DNA of 64,000 bases. Origin: Aquatica leii (lineage: Eukaryota > Arthropoda > Insecta > Coleoptera > Lampyridae). Each line of letters opens with the position of its first letter. The stretch's first letter is position 1. The stretch lies in NCBI GenBank assembly GCA_035610365.1, contig CM069432.1:229856532-229920531 (forward strand), given 5' to 3'. The position numbers and the translations under genes were made by a program. Below, piece by piece: positions 11,460 through 22,269 of the stretch. The notes beneath the pieces were generated by a model. It saw only the letters and a list, made by a program, of their open reading frames with translations. It searched no databases and had not been told where the DNA came from.

Positions 11460-11800
11460 TTGCAATTTTTGGAATTAAATTATTATAAATATTGCTCATG
11501 TTATTCGTGTCGTTGTTGAATGTAATATTGTTTTTATGTATGTTGATGTATACCTATCATTTCTGATAACTAACCTTTTTTTTTAAATTATTTTCAACAT
11601 CTAATATTGTGGGATTATTAAAATCAAAGGTATGTCCAGTGTTTATGTAATGGACTACTAATGCTGCGTCTGCTTTTTCAGTATTGCAGTTGTATTTACG
11701 GTTACGGTTTACGATTTTTAACTTTTGTTTCGTTTGGCCAACATAATATACATTGCACTCAATACAGTTTAGTTTGTATACTGATCTTGTTTTTTATTAT
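11460..11800 (-). pseudogene. Penelope-like element, GIY-YIG endonuclease end (lineage 1)
   Basis: The minus frame reads SVYKLNCIECNVYYVGQTKQ, then AALVVHYINTGHTFDFNN, then after a frameshift at an A run KRLVISEMIG and MSNIYNNLIPK. VYKLxCxxCxxxYVGQT is the GIY-YIG nuclease signature placed at the C-terminus of Penelope-like retroelements; the two Cys before it and the H.....H spacing also fit. The nuclease nicks target DNA to prime reverse transcription. The reverse transcriptase itself is not present. An upstream frame (11816-12013) is open but not recognisable. Confidence 0.8.
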
Positions 11801-12118
11801 GTTTTATTTTTAGTTTTACTGTACAGCATGTTGTAAATAATGTTTTTGTTGCATATTGTTATTTTGATGTTGAATCGGAATGATTCTATTTGTTAGATTT
11901 GGGACATTTATTATTTTAGCGTAAGTGATGTTACTATTAGGGTTAGTCATAAGATTAGCGTTAGGGCTCGCGGTAATGTTAGTTATAGGTAATTTAATTG
12001 GTGGTGGAATCACATTAGTTGTGCTAGTATTTTATTCAATATATTCTTCGGATAGTTAGTATGTTTCTTCAAATGTTAAAGTTTTTATTGTGGAATTGAA
12101 GGCAGCTTAAATTAATAT
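11801..12118. other. Unassigned flank with the left A1 target duplication
   Basis: Contains a minus frame of 65 codons rich in Asn, Pro and Ile (12013-11816) that may be low-complexity upstream PLE sequence. ATAT at 12115-12118 is the left copy of the A1 target duplication. Confidence 0.4.
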
Positions 12119-12302
12119 TGTTACAAATTTATTATTAAAAACTATTTTATTTAAAACGACTAAAAATACGTTTACTTATTCTAGAAATATGTACACTTTT
12201 AAATTAACCGAACTAATTAAATCTAATAATATTTAATGAAAACACTTACACTAATTTATGTATAACCGTTGTATAACACTATCACTTAAGATAAGATAAC
12301 GT
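12119..12302 (-). repeat. A1 3' LTR, truncated
   Basis: Bases 12119-12302 match 15617-15800 closely, including AATTAACCGAACTAATTAAA and ACACTATCACTTAAGATAAG. Only the 3' portion survives; the match ends at a GTC at 12301-12303, where pol sequence begins. Confidence 0.9.
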
Positions 12303-13246
12303 CGGCGAAGTGACTAGGGCTTGTTTTAGTTGATTAAAAGAATTTTCGCAGTCTTCATTCCATCTAAATTCTGCTTTTTCTTCGGTTAATTTTGTCAATA
12401 GTTTGGCAATATTGGCAAATCCGGGTACAAATCTTCTATAATAAGTGCACAACCCAAGGAAACTTCGGACCTGATGTTTGTCGATCGGTCTTGGCTATGC
12501 TTGCACTGCTCGGTTTTGTCTGGGTTAGCCCTTACTTCATCTCTAGATACGACGTGGCCAAGGTATTGGACTTCCTTCTTAAATACGTGGCACTTCTTTG
12601 GGCTCAGTTTGAGGTTAGCCCCACGTAATCGCTGGAACACTTCCTTCAAGTTGTTCAAGTGCTCTTCAAACGACCTTCCAACCACGATCACGTTGTCCAC
12701 GTAAACCAAGCACGTTTTCCAAGACAATCCGCGCAAGATGGTCTCCATCAAACGCTCGAACGTTGCAGGAGCGTTACACAGGCCGAAGGGCATTACAGTG
12801 AACTGCCCCAAACCAGTTCCGATCGTAAAAGCTGTTTTTTCGCGATCCTTGGGTTCTAATTCTACCTACCAGTATCCACTCTTAAAATGTAACGTAGAAA
12901 ACAACTGGGATCCTGACAGGGTGTCTAGCGTATCGTCAATTCTGGGTAAAGAGTAGCTGTCCTTTTTGGTCACGTCGTTTAGCTGTCTCTAGTCTACGCA
13001 AAACCTTGTTGATCCATCCTTCTTCTTTACGAGTACCACTGGGGATGCCCATGGGCTACTTGAAGGTTCAATCATGCCTTCTCTCTCCATATCCGTAATT
13101 ATTTGTTCGGCTTCTTCTCTTTTCGCCAAAGGAAGTCTGCGTGGATGTTGTCGTATCGGCCGAGCGTCTCCGATATTAATTTTATGTTTCACCACGTTTG
13201 TTTTTCCTTTGGAGCCACTCTCCAGCGCGAACACATCTTGGTACTC
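12303..13246 (-). pseudogene. A1 reverse transcriptase (active site YVDN)
   Basis: Continues the gag-protease frame. It starts with NIGDARPIRQHPRRLP and SPWASPVVLVKKKDGSTRF, then after an in-frame TAG (12991-12989) SLPRIDDTLDTLSG, another TAG inside GYW*VEL, then FGLCNAPATFERLMETIL and YVDNVIVVGRSF (about 12690-12660). The last is the YxDD catalytic box with the second Asp changed to Asn; copy A2 keeps YLDD at the same place. LKLSPKKCHVFKKEVQYLGH follows, then a frameshift near 12500 and a frame like TEEKAEFRWNEDC up to the deletion. RNase H and integrase are absent. Confidence 0.92.
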
Positions 13247-14464
13247 TTAGACCAACACTTTAACTTTAGCCAGCTGGTCTTGGCTGAGGTTTTGGCATTT
13301 GGTGGTAAAAATGTCCAATAGATGTTGTGGACATTTCTTCGGCGACGTATCTTCGTTCGACTTCACGCATCTCACAATTTGTGATACTGGCGTGCATTGG
13401 CCTACCACGGTCTTCTTTTTCAACGTTACAGGATCTGATTTAATGTTTAAGATCCTTACTGGCATCGTTTTCTTTACTTGTACTAAAGTTCTGCCAACGA
13501 GTAGTCCCTTTTCAACTAAGCTGCCCTCCATTGGTTTAATCGCGCGTATGTAGCCTTCCCGGAGACTTCCATCCAGGCGTGCCATCACCACACTTTCAGT
13601 CCTTGCAAGCAGAGTCACGTTTTCAGTCAATAAGACTCGCACGGCTGCCTTCTCTGACGAATGAAAAGGAATTTCTTCATTGTCGATCTTCAGGACATCG
13701 TTCTTCATATCCAAATGGAACCCATACTTCTTTATCACGTCCATTCCCAGGATAACTTCTTCCGTGATGTCGGCTACCAGTACTTGATAGTCGAGTACTC
13801 TATTTCCCAAACCAATGGTTACTTTGACTTGTCCGTGAGTAGGTATTTCGTCGCCCGTCGCCGTTCGAAGTCGTACTGTTGCTGGTAATGTCTTCTCGTT
13901 TTCCACTAACATGTCAGGACGAATGATGGTCTTCGTCGCTCCTGTGTCAACCAGTAACTGGACGCTTCTCCCATTGATCTTGCCATCGAGATAAATGCTA
14001 TGAAATTGCTCTCTAGGCGATGCCATTTGGATTGTAATCTCCGGAGTCTGACTAGGTGAGATTATTTTTTGTCTTTTTTGCTCGCCTCGTTCCAAATTAT
14101 CGAGCGCTCTTCTTGTCCTCTTCTTAGGTTTAGTACGATGCCGTCGTACATGGCCTATTTCGTCGCAGTTCAAAGTTGTCACTCCTCTTTCCCAAAGTAT
14201 TTGTTGCGCTATCTCCTCGATGCTTTCTAGCGTCTGCGCGGGTACTTCTGCAGCACAGCCGAGTCTATGACCATCTCGTTGCGATGCTTGTTTTGCTGCT
14301 TCAAACTCCAAAGCATGCACCAAAGCGTCATCCAATGTCTTCGGTTGAGCTAACCGGAGAGTCTGCTGCGTTTCGTTGTCTCTGAGGCCGTCTACAAAAG
14401 TTTGAATAGCCAACTGCTCCAAGAAGGTATCTGGTGCTGTAGGATACGCAAGCCGTGTTAATCG
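13247..14464 (-). pseudogene. A1 gag C-terminus and aspartic protease
   Basis: The frame is the same as gag, separated from it by one TAG (14467-14465). It begins with TFVDGLRDNETQQTLRL, the end of the capsid. TLNCDEIGHVRRHR at about 14180-14140 is a CCHC zinc knuckle that has lost most of its Cys residues. The retropepsin follows: VQLLVDTGATKTIIRPDM carries the catalytic DTGA, and EEVILGMDVIKKYGF is the flap/ILG region. The frame closes with TAA (13249-13247) and continues in phase into the reverse transcriptase. Copy A3 has a sense codon at the position of the first stop, so that TAG is a mutation, not a recoding signal. Confidence 0.92.
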
Positions 14465-15292
14465 CTAGATGTCAGCCTCAAACTCTTGAAGACTTTCGGC
14501 AGCTTTTTGAACCCGACTTTTAATTTGAGCCTGGTATACTTGTTGAAGATGAGCATCTCCATATCTCATTTCTAAGCGTGAAATTAAAAGTTCGTAATTT
14601 CCTTGTAGGTGGTCAGGAACAGTTTGTAAAATTCCAAGCGCTTCTTCACGTAAGGACACTATTAAAGACGTTGCCTTCTGCTTGTTGCTCCAACCATTAG
14701 CTGTAGCTGCGGCTTCAAACTGCTTGTAGTAAGTTGACCATGGAACTTTACCATCAAAATTTGGCGGTACAACCTTAAACTTGTGAGTGCTTTCTTCTCG
14801 GCGGTCCATTATTAAATCTTCACTCGTGACACTTCCTTCACCATGGTAATTCATTTGGTTCATTCTTTCTTCAAGCAGTTTTATTTTGTCCTCTAATTTG
14901 TCCTCTATTGCTTCTATTTTCTCATTCACAGATTCGCAAACTTCTTCTTTTAAGTTTAACATGTCTGCTTGGGTTTCCTCTTGAACAATTTTAATTTGAT
15001 TTCCTACACTAACGTGTATTTGTTCCTCAATAGTCTTTATTTGATTTTCCATGCTCGCTCGTATTTCTTCTTTTAAACTTCTAGCATTTTCTTCCATTTT
15101 TCTGGAATTTTCCGACAGTTTTTTTTCAATTTTCTGTGAATTTTCGTAAAACTTTTCTTCTATTTTCTGCGAATTTTCTTCCATCTTCTGAGAATTTTCG
15201 GACAGTTTTTCTTGGATATTTTTATTCATCGATTCGAGAATTTCAAGTATTTTTGAATCCATTTTAACTGCTTGCAAACGCGTCACCGGCAT
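14465..15292 (-). pseudogene. A1 gag
   Basis: I chose the ATG at 15292 (MPVTRLQAVKMDSK) because copy A3 has MSVTRLQAVKMDSK at the equivalent spot; the frame is also open further upstream to 15361. Residues about 20-150 form a long coiled coil with repeats of ENSQKMEENSQKIEEK type, ending in KLEDKIKLLEERMNQM. After a linker comes the retrotransposon gag/capsid region: FKVVPPNFDGKVPWSTYYKQ, then SLREEALGILQTVPD and LISRLEMRYGDAHLQQVYQ. The TAG at 14467-14465 cuts it just before the capsid end. The long N-terminal coiled coil is probably for particle assembly (inference). Confidence 0.88.
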
Positions 15293-15598
15293 AAATTTAA
15301 ATATAACACGAATATAAAGTTTAAATACACTACTTTTTAAAATGCAGTTTTTGTATAACACAAAATTTTAATAACGATTCACTTGTTAATATTAAACGGA
15401 AACGAATTTAATTAATATCGCGATCACGAACTTGTTAAAAGAAAAAGTTTAATAAACACTATTTTATGCTTTATAAATAAACACGCGTATCGCAAACTTA
15501 ACAGTTATTTACGTAATCAATGTCTTTATTACGGGAGCGATATCAAATAACTTAATGGTATTCACTCTAAAAATCGCGTACGGTTTGTTCTATTCGAT

Positions 15599-15616
15599 AC
15601 TCCACACTGACGCCAC
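15599..15616 (-). other. A1 primer-binding region
   Basis: Directly beside the 5' LTR, the minus strand reads GTGGCGTCAGTGTGGAG. TGGCG is the usual start of retrotransposon primer sites complementary to a tRNA 3' end. I cannot name the tRNA from this sequence with confidence. Confidence 0.55.
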
Positions 15617-16090
15617 TGTTGCGTATTTATTTATTAAAACTAATTTATTTAAACGACTATAACGATGTTTACTTATACTTGAAACATGTTCACTTTTAAA
15701 TTAACCGAACTAATTAAATCTAATAATATTGAATGAAAACACTTACACTAATTTATGTATAACCGTTGTATAACACTATCACTTAAGATAAGATAACGTC
15801 CTCGGATAGCTTCACACTTGTTTACACTAAAAATCACGTACACGATTATTCTTGGTATATTTATGTAGACACACGCGTGCTAACGACTTATTTATTTCCA
15901 CTTTAATAATCCTCTTAACACTGCTGTATTCGCATTCCAGCAATAACTGACCTACGATCTGTCTCGTCGGTATATATACACATACGGAAAACCTTCTCGA
16001 GCGTTCCCTATTTTTCAGTATATCTTCTAGAAGATGGATAACAGCTTCTAGAAGGCTCTTGCATTTGCAAATAATTTCTCGAACGTTTCA
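15617..16090 (-). repeat. A1 5' LTR
   Basis: 474 bases beginning TGAAACGTTCGAGAA and ending AACA on the minus strand, so it has TG...CA ends. The minus strand carries a TATATATACC-like TATA box near 15975. It contains extra internal sequence compared with the 279-bp solo LTR at 30516, so the two are related subfamilies. It is the presumed promoter of A1. Confidence 0.88.
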
Positions 16091-18228
16091 ATATAATTTT
16101 TTATAATCATTGATAACATTAATTTTTTGGTGGTGTAGGTGTTTTGATAAGTAGTTAATTGTTCTATTAGAGCTATCAGTTTAGTGTATTATTCTGTAAC
16201 TAACACACTAGTGTTCATATCACTACTAAGCCTAATATTGAAAAATGGCAATGAACAATATTTTTCAGTTTCAAAAGTGAATTTTGGTTGTAGCTTGTAA
16301 CTGTTAAAGATGTTTAAAGTGTTATCATTTTTTGTTTCAGGAATGTATGTAACGATATTGTAACATAACAAAAATGTCAGTGTGAATGTCATTTTGTTTT
16401 TTACATGTTTAAATAAATCATATGTATTGCAAGAATTGTTAATATAGGTGACGTTGAATTCTTCATGGCGGTGCCAAACTTTTGAACATACATTTTGTCA
16501 TCGAACGTAAAATAAAAGTCAAATAGAAACTGAATCATTCGGACAACAATAACTAATACATACTACATTAGAATTAGTTGTTATGTTGGTCGCTTTAAAT
16601 TAATGGCCTGATAAAGTGCACGCTTGTCCCTCTTACGTGAAGATAAAAAATAATCAATTAAAATTATTTTATTATGTAAACACATTTTAACGGATAGGTG
16701 ACGATAATTATCAGTACATGCCATAATATTTATTGTACTCAGTAGATGTTTCTTACTTTCTTCTTATAAAATAATTATAATATACGAACCAAAGAAAAAA
16801 ATGGAATATAAAAATCATTTACGAAAAATTGATTAATCTGTTCTAACTATTAGATTCACAAAACAAGACAGAGAAGTGCCAATGTTAACTTTAAATACGT
16901 AATAAAAAATCACCAAGCACAACCAACGATGTATAAAATGAATTATTAAAATATTAAGGCGACAGTCTAAGAATAGAACTAAATGTACTATCGTAATTCA
17001 AATTCAAGTTTCTGCTTAAATGAATATAATGTAACACTAACGTGTAAAAAATCTCGTGAAAGTGATAGAAAAACTACACTTAAAAACAGAAAAAATAATA
17101 TCGGCAGCTTGTTTGTCGTTCGTTTTGTTATATTATATATTATGTATTTATATTTTATACATGTAAAGTTCCAGGTTTTGGTAAATCGCATTTTTCAAAA
17201 ATAATAAAAAAACTTAGGCACAGTAAATACATAAATATATTCTTTTGATAAAGTTGAAAAAAAAACAATCCGCATTCAGCAAAACACAAAAAATTAATTC
17301 TATTAATATCTATAGGCGTTCAGTTGTTTATACTAATTAGCATGAACGGTTTTTAAGTAAAAAAAATTAGTTATTCAAGAAGTTGAATAATTTTGCATTG
17401 TTCTACTATTGCCAGTCAATCATATGGTGAGTTTTTTACTTCCGTTCACCATTTTTGAGATTCAAATTAATTGAAATCGAAAGTGCACAAACTTGTAAAG
17501 TAACCACTATGAATAAATATAGAAAAACAATAAGCATAAGTTACAATTACACCCTTGTAAATAACCTCAAACTTTCTCACTTATATAATAATATTATAAT
17601 AGTCTATAATTTACAGGTGCGCAGGTGTACAACCCTTTTCCCTAAAACCGCACAAATACCTATTAAATCTAAATAGAAATTTTGTTTAAAAATATAAATT
17701 TTACAAAGAAAAAGCTAATCATAGTTTGTAAGTTAATACGATTTTAGACAGTCATGTACCTTGTCGTGCAATTTGCGTACATGGTATTGAAATGCAGATT
17801 ATTAAGAAGATATGCACTTCGATTTGCATACATACAAGTGTATATTTTTAAGACATGCAATAAATTAGGTATATTTGCTGCTTAGTGAATATTTGGGTAA
17901 ACACAAAAATTGTTTGTCGAAAGCTCTACAAAATATGTTTTCAATTCTCGCCATGAATAAAAGAAGCATTGCTTTGTTTACAGTTTTACACCATTAATGT
18001 TGTCTACACAAAACTAAAAACTATATTTGGTTACTTCTGTATCTACTATATAAATACAATTAAAACAAAATTTAAATCAAAACAGTAAGATGTTAGGTCT
18101 AATGAAAAATGATAAATATAAACAAATACATCATTTAAAAAAAATAGATATATAGACAACACAAATTTTATTACAATATAACAGAGCAGCTCAACTAGTT
18201 AAATAAAAATGTAGTTTTTAATAATAAT
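16091..18228. other. AT-rich, nothing recognised
   Basis: ATAT at 16091-16094 is the right A1 target duplication. Beyond it, frames of 60-73 codons (16189, 16983, 17455) have AT-driven composition and no motifs. No terminal repeats seen. Confidence 0.45.
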
Positions 18229-18376
18229 CAGTGGCGGCGCGTGAGTTAGCATTTTAGGAGTGCACAACCAATTACAATTTCACTGAAATTCCTTTTTGTT
18301 TTTAACAACCAGTAGTTAAAAGTTCAACTAAAAAAATTTATCTTTATCCTAATTTTTTTAATTTTACATGCACGTT

Positions 18377-18519
18377 TTATATTGAAATTAAAGACAACTG
18401 TCTTTTTTTTACATAAATTGAATTGAAATTTGGAATGTCATAAATCATTTGTTTATCAATTGCAAGAGCAACTAATCTATTTTGGCCCATAGTACTCCTG
18501 AAAGATGTTTTCATTCGCC
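18377..18519 (-). pseudogene. Outer hAT transposase, last exon piece
   Basis: The minus frame is RMKTSFRSTMGQNRLVALAI followed by about 25 residues and a TAA at 18379-18377. It matches the terminal helices of hAT dimerisation domains (K..LRSTM.Q.RL..LA). It is cut from its upstream part at 18519, the left copy of the inner hAT's target duplication. Confidence 0.75.
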
Positions 18520-21500
18520 CAGTGGCGGATTATGACTTTTTTCGCCCATAAGCAACTATATTATGGCGCGCCCCCCCTCCCCGAAAAACATTTCAAATGC
18601 TATTAAAGTTTAAAGTTTTTATTTATGATATAATATAAAAAAACAATAATATACTCATCATAAACAAACGATAAACAAAATTAAATTGAAAAAGTCGGAT
18701 AAAGTTAAACAAGTATTAAAAATGTTATTTTTTAAACAATAAAAAGAAATATTTTGTATTATAAATATCTACACTATTATATACGTTTTCTGGATTTCTT
18801 ACTGGCGAAACTATTTATAATATCATTAAAATCAAGCGCACTAGTCAAGTCATGATTTATTGATAGCACAGATAAATTATTAAGTCCTTCTTGACTGATG
18901 GCGTTTCTTAAATATGTTTTTGTCCTTTTCAAAGTTGAAAATGACCTTTCTCCTGACGCATTTGAGATTGGTAGAGTAAGAAAAATTTTTAATGCAATTT
19001 CCACATTAGGAAACATTGTTATAACATGTTTTTCCCTGATAAATACTAACATGTCTCTAACATTAACGATGTTTTCTAGGTTTTCAACAAAATATTTGAA
19101 TTCAATACATTCCTCAGTAAAACATTCGTCCAAATCATTTGAATATTCAACTTGCAAATTATTTGAATCATTTCTTATGTCGTTGTCATTCATAATCTTA
19201 AGTTTATTTAAAAACCCGAATTTTTTTTCTATTTCTACATAAACCATCAATCGCTTCTTTAATTCTTGATCTAGCCTATCAATAATAGCAAGAAAACCAT
19301 TAATTCTCATGTCAGTTTTGCCGTCAAAGTTGGTTTCATTTTCATGAGTTCCGTCAAATTGAAGCTTTCTCTTATGTATCCTTTTTTTTATCTTTATTAT
19401 ATTCTATAATTGTAGATAGTTGTTGGCCTTTTTCTTCATATTGATCAAATTGATCTCGTAATGATTTGAAGTAACCAATCAGTGATTTAAAAATTGAAAT
19501 CGTTGTTGATAAGTCAATATCAATGGTTTGTAAAGTCTTACTGGCTTTATCACACTTCTCTAAAACATGTGACCAAAACGATGTTAAAATACCCGTCTCT
19601 AAAAAATCAAATTTACTTAACAATCCCGTTGCATCTGCTTTTACGGAAGGTTTTTCATTTTTGCTATGGGCTATTTCTTCTATACTTTTCCGAAATGTGT
19701 TATATGAGACAGATAAAGCTTTACAAGCATCAGCACGAGCCGACCAGCGTGTAGTAGACAAAGATTTTGGTATTAACTGATTTAAAATTATGATTTCACC
19801 TTCACCCTCTGTCACATTTTCATTTACATTAGTTTTTAAAATATTCCATCTGCTGGTAGAGGCAGAAAAAAAGTTAAATATATGTTGGACGAACATAAAA
19901 TATTCAGTTGCCATGTAGCAGGATTCTGCTGCTGCAGCTCCAACTAAATTTAAGGAGTGTGCAGCACACGGTACAAATAACGCAAGATTGCTATGTTTTT
20001 TTATGCGAGCCTGAAGTCCACTATATAAATCTACCATATTAGAAGCGTTGTCGTAGCACTGACCTCTGCAATTCCTAACATCTACTTTTAGTTCACTAAG
20101 CAAGTCGAGTACACATTTTTCCATGTCAGCACTTTTATGCTCGCAATTACTAATAAATTTTACAAATAGTTCATTTGGAATACCCTTGTCATTCACATAA
20201 CGGACAATGAAAGTCAGTTGATCAGTGTGGGTAATATCTGGGGTAGAATCGACACTTATGGCATAATATTTGTTTCGATGCAACACTTTGACAATTTCTT
20301 TGATTACTAAATTTTTCATTAAATAAATTAATTCATTATATGTGGTTTTTGATAAATAGGAAACACCACCTGTACCTACATTGCCATATTTCTCCATGTG
20401 ATTTTTTAAGAATAAATCATATTCAGATAAAAGTTCCAATAAGCCCAAAAAATTTCCATTGTTTGGTGAACCGATTTTTTCTTCGGTAACATTGTTACAC
20501 TTATTACGCGCCGCAAAACCTCCTTCCAATAATCTCGCTCAGCTAGATATTGCCGATGTAATTCGGTGTCAATTTTTCCTGAGCTTTGGGTTCTCGTTAT
20601 AAATGCCTATGCCTTTGCACTGTTTTTGTGTTCCCTAGATTTTTCATGAGAATCTATACGAATATGATTTTTCCAATCGTTAAATCCCGTTACAAATGCA
20701 TTTTCATTATTTATGTCAAATAATTTCCAGTATATACAAAATACGTCTACTATCGTCTCAGAATATAATAACCATTCTCTTCTATGACGTTCTCCATTAA
20801 AAGAATTCGAGAAAAATATTTGTTTATTCGCGTAACGATTAAATTTACCGTAATTTCTCACAGAAGTATTAAAATCTAACTCATCAATATTCTGCAGTGG
20901 TGGATTTTTTAGAATTAAATCAATAATTAAGTTTTTATTTGCAATATGCCACTCTGCTGGGTCGTTTCCTACATTGGAGTCCTCCACTGATTCATTGCTA
21001 ATTTGTAAATCATATTCAACAATTAATGTCTCCGTATTAGAAGCGCTAGCGGACGATGCAGTTTGTGTCTTTTGCGGTGATAATAAAGTTGACTTTTCTT
21101 CATTAACGATTATTATATTTGTCGTTTCAGTATCAGTAATATCATCATCACTAGCTGTTGAAGTTGAGGCTTGTTCTTTGATGGAAAATTTCTCTGAGGA
21201 TTTCTCCGCTGTAGCTAAATTAATTTAATATTAGATGGAAAATTATTTTTAAGTTTTTATAATATACCTTCTTGTTTAGAAAAAAAAACTATCTATTTTC
21301 TTTTTATTTTGCAATATATGTTTAAGTTTTTCTTTTTTCTCCGTCTCTATTTTTCTCCGTTTGGAACCACTTAATTTTGTACTCATTTTCAATCACAACA
21401 CATCTACACTATTTACAAACTCAGCACTCAGCTCTCACCTCACCGATAAAAAACAAACTTAAAAAACGTAACAAACTATTATAGGTATGTACAGGCGCCG

Positions 21501-22261
21501 TACGTACAGGACCAGTATAAAATCGCCAACTATCATAAAAAATGTGCAAGTTTAAGTTTTAAATGCAAATTGGTTTATGTTTAAAATGATTATCATTCAA
21601 ACGGCGCCGACGCGGCATTTAGGATTCATGATAATATTGCTCGTAAGCCGTAAACGTAATACAATGGTAATACAAGGGTAATACGTAAACCCCGGACCAT
21701 GGTGACCTTCGCCTATGGAATTTGTATTGTTTGCAAAATTAATCTGCTTATTTGCAAATACGAATACTGTCTAGGAAACTGACCATCTATTTAGTAAGTA
21801 TTAGTAGGTGTGTGCTTAGAAGGTGTATTTCTAAGGATTTATAAATCCGCACATCGAAGTATTTAAAGAACTTTAAAATAAAAAAAGAGCCGGTTAAAAG
21901 CTGTTTGTAGTAAAATTTTAGTTGTTTTTAGTGTTTTATTTTTACATACCTTCTACCCGCAAACCATAAAATTCAAAGTAGGATAATAGGATTACATTAC
22001 CGATAAGGTTCTTACTTTGGTAGTTTAAAAACACAAACGGATCTCTTGTAAACAAAAACAGATGGAAAATATAAATTTGTCTATATATGTATATATGGGG
22101 TAATAAACATGATTGCGCGAAAACGTGATTGGACGATTTATTTATTTAGTTTAAATGAATTTTCGTAATTAGTGATCAATTTTTTTTTCGTTGCGGCGCC
22201 TCTCAAGTCATCGGTGCCCCTAGGCAGCTGCCTATATTGCCTTATGGATAATCCGCCATTG
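18520..22261. mobile_element. Near-complete inner hAT transposon (ZMYM1-like)
   Basis: The element begins CAGTGGCGGATTAT and ends with the inverse of CAATGGCGGATTAT, a terminal inverted repeat with one mismatch. The eight bases on each side are identical, CATTCGCC (18512-18519 and 22262-22269), the 8-bp duplication expected of hAT. Length 3742 bp. It holds one minus-strand transposase gene with a short intron (18777-21386) and non-coding flanks of about 260 and 870 bases. It sits inside the transposase of an older hAT. The intact duplication and few coding breaks suggest recent activity. Confidence 0.95.
18777..21386 (-). pseudogene. hAT transposase, ZMYM1-like, with one intron
   Basis: Start ATG at 21386-21384 (MSTKLSGSKRRKIETEKK). 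Exon 1 appears to end at 21268 before GTATAT; exon 2 resumes at 21214 after TTTAG. It then has an acidic linker, DPAEWHIANKN, FNDWKNHIRIDSHEKSREHK (a TTF/MYM-type finger end), SPNNGNFLGLLELLSEYD, AISVDSTPDITHTDQLTF (first DDE region), CRGQCYDNASNMV, VPCAAHSLNLVGAAAAESC, LSTTRWSARADA, and SNASGERSFSTLKRTKTYLR, the hAT dimerisation domain, ending KKSRKRI. Breaks: one extra T in a T run of exon 1, a TAG plus frameshift around 20607-20530, and a frameshift at an A run near 19385. Otherwise open for most of about 800 residues. Confidence 0.9.
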
Positions 22262-22269
22262 CATTCGCC

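Larger units (their letters stand above)
12119..16090 (-). mobile_element. gypsy-family LTR retrotransposon copy A1 (deleted)
   Basis: On the minus strand the order is 5' LTR (16090-15617), primer-binding region, gag (from 15292), protease, reverse transcriptase, then an abrupt join at about 12303 to the last 184 bases of the 3' LTR. The four bases outside each end are ATAT (12115-12118 and 16091-16094), a 4-bp target duplication. The RNase H end, integrase and the 5' part of the 3' LTR are missing, consistent with a single deletion. The gag-pol region is one reading frame interrupted by four stops and a frameshift, so it was inserted relatively recently. Related copies: 30516, 48732 and 52037. 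Confidence 0.92.

Noticed and set aside
12392-12956. Several plus-strand frames of 66-78 codons over the A1 polymerase
   Set aside because: Shadows of the minus-strand reverse transcriptase.
14465-14467. Programmed readthrough stop between gag and protease in A1
   Set aside because: The homologous position in A3 is a sense codon (GTC), so the TAG is a mutation.
18898-19780. Plus-strand frames of 85-114 codons over the inner hAT
   Set aside because: Shadows of the minus-strand hAT transposase.
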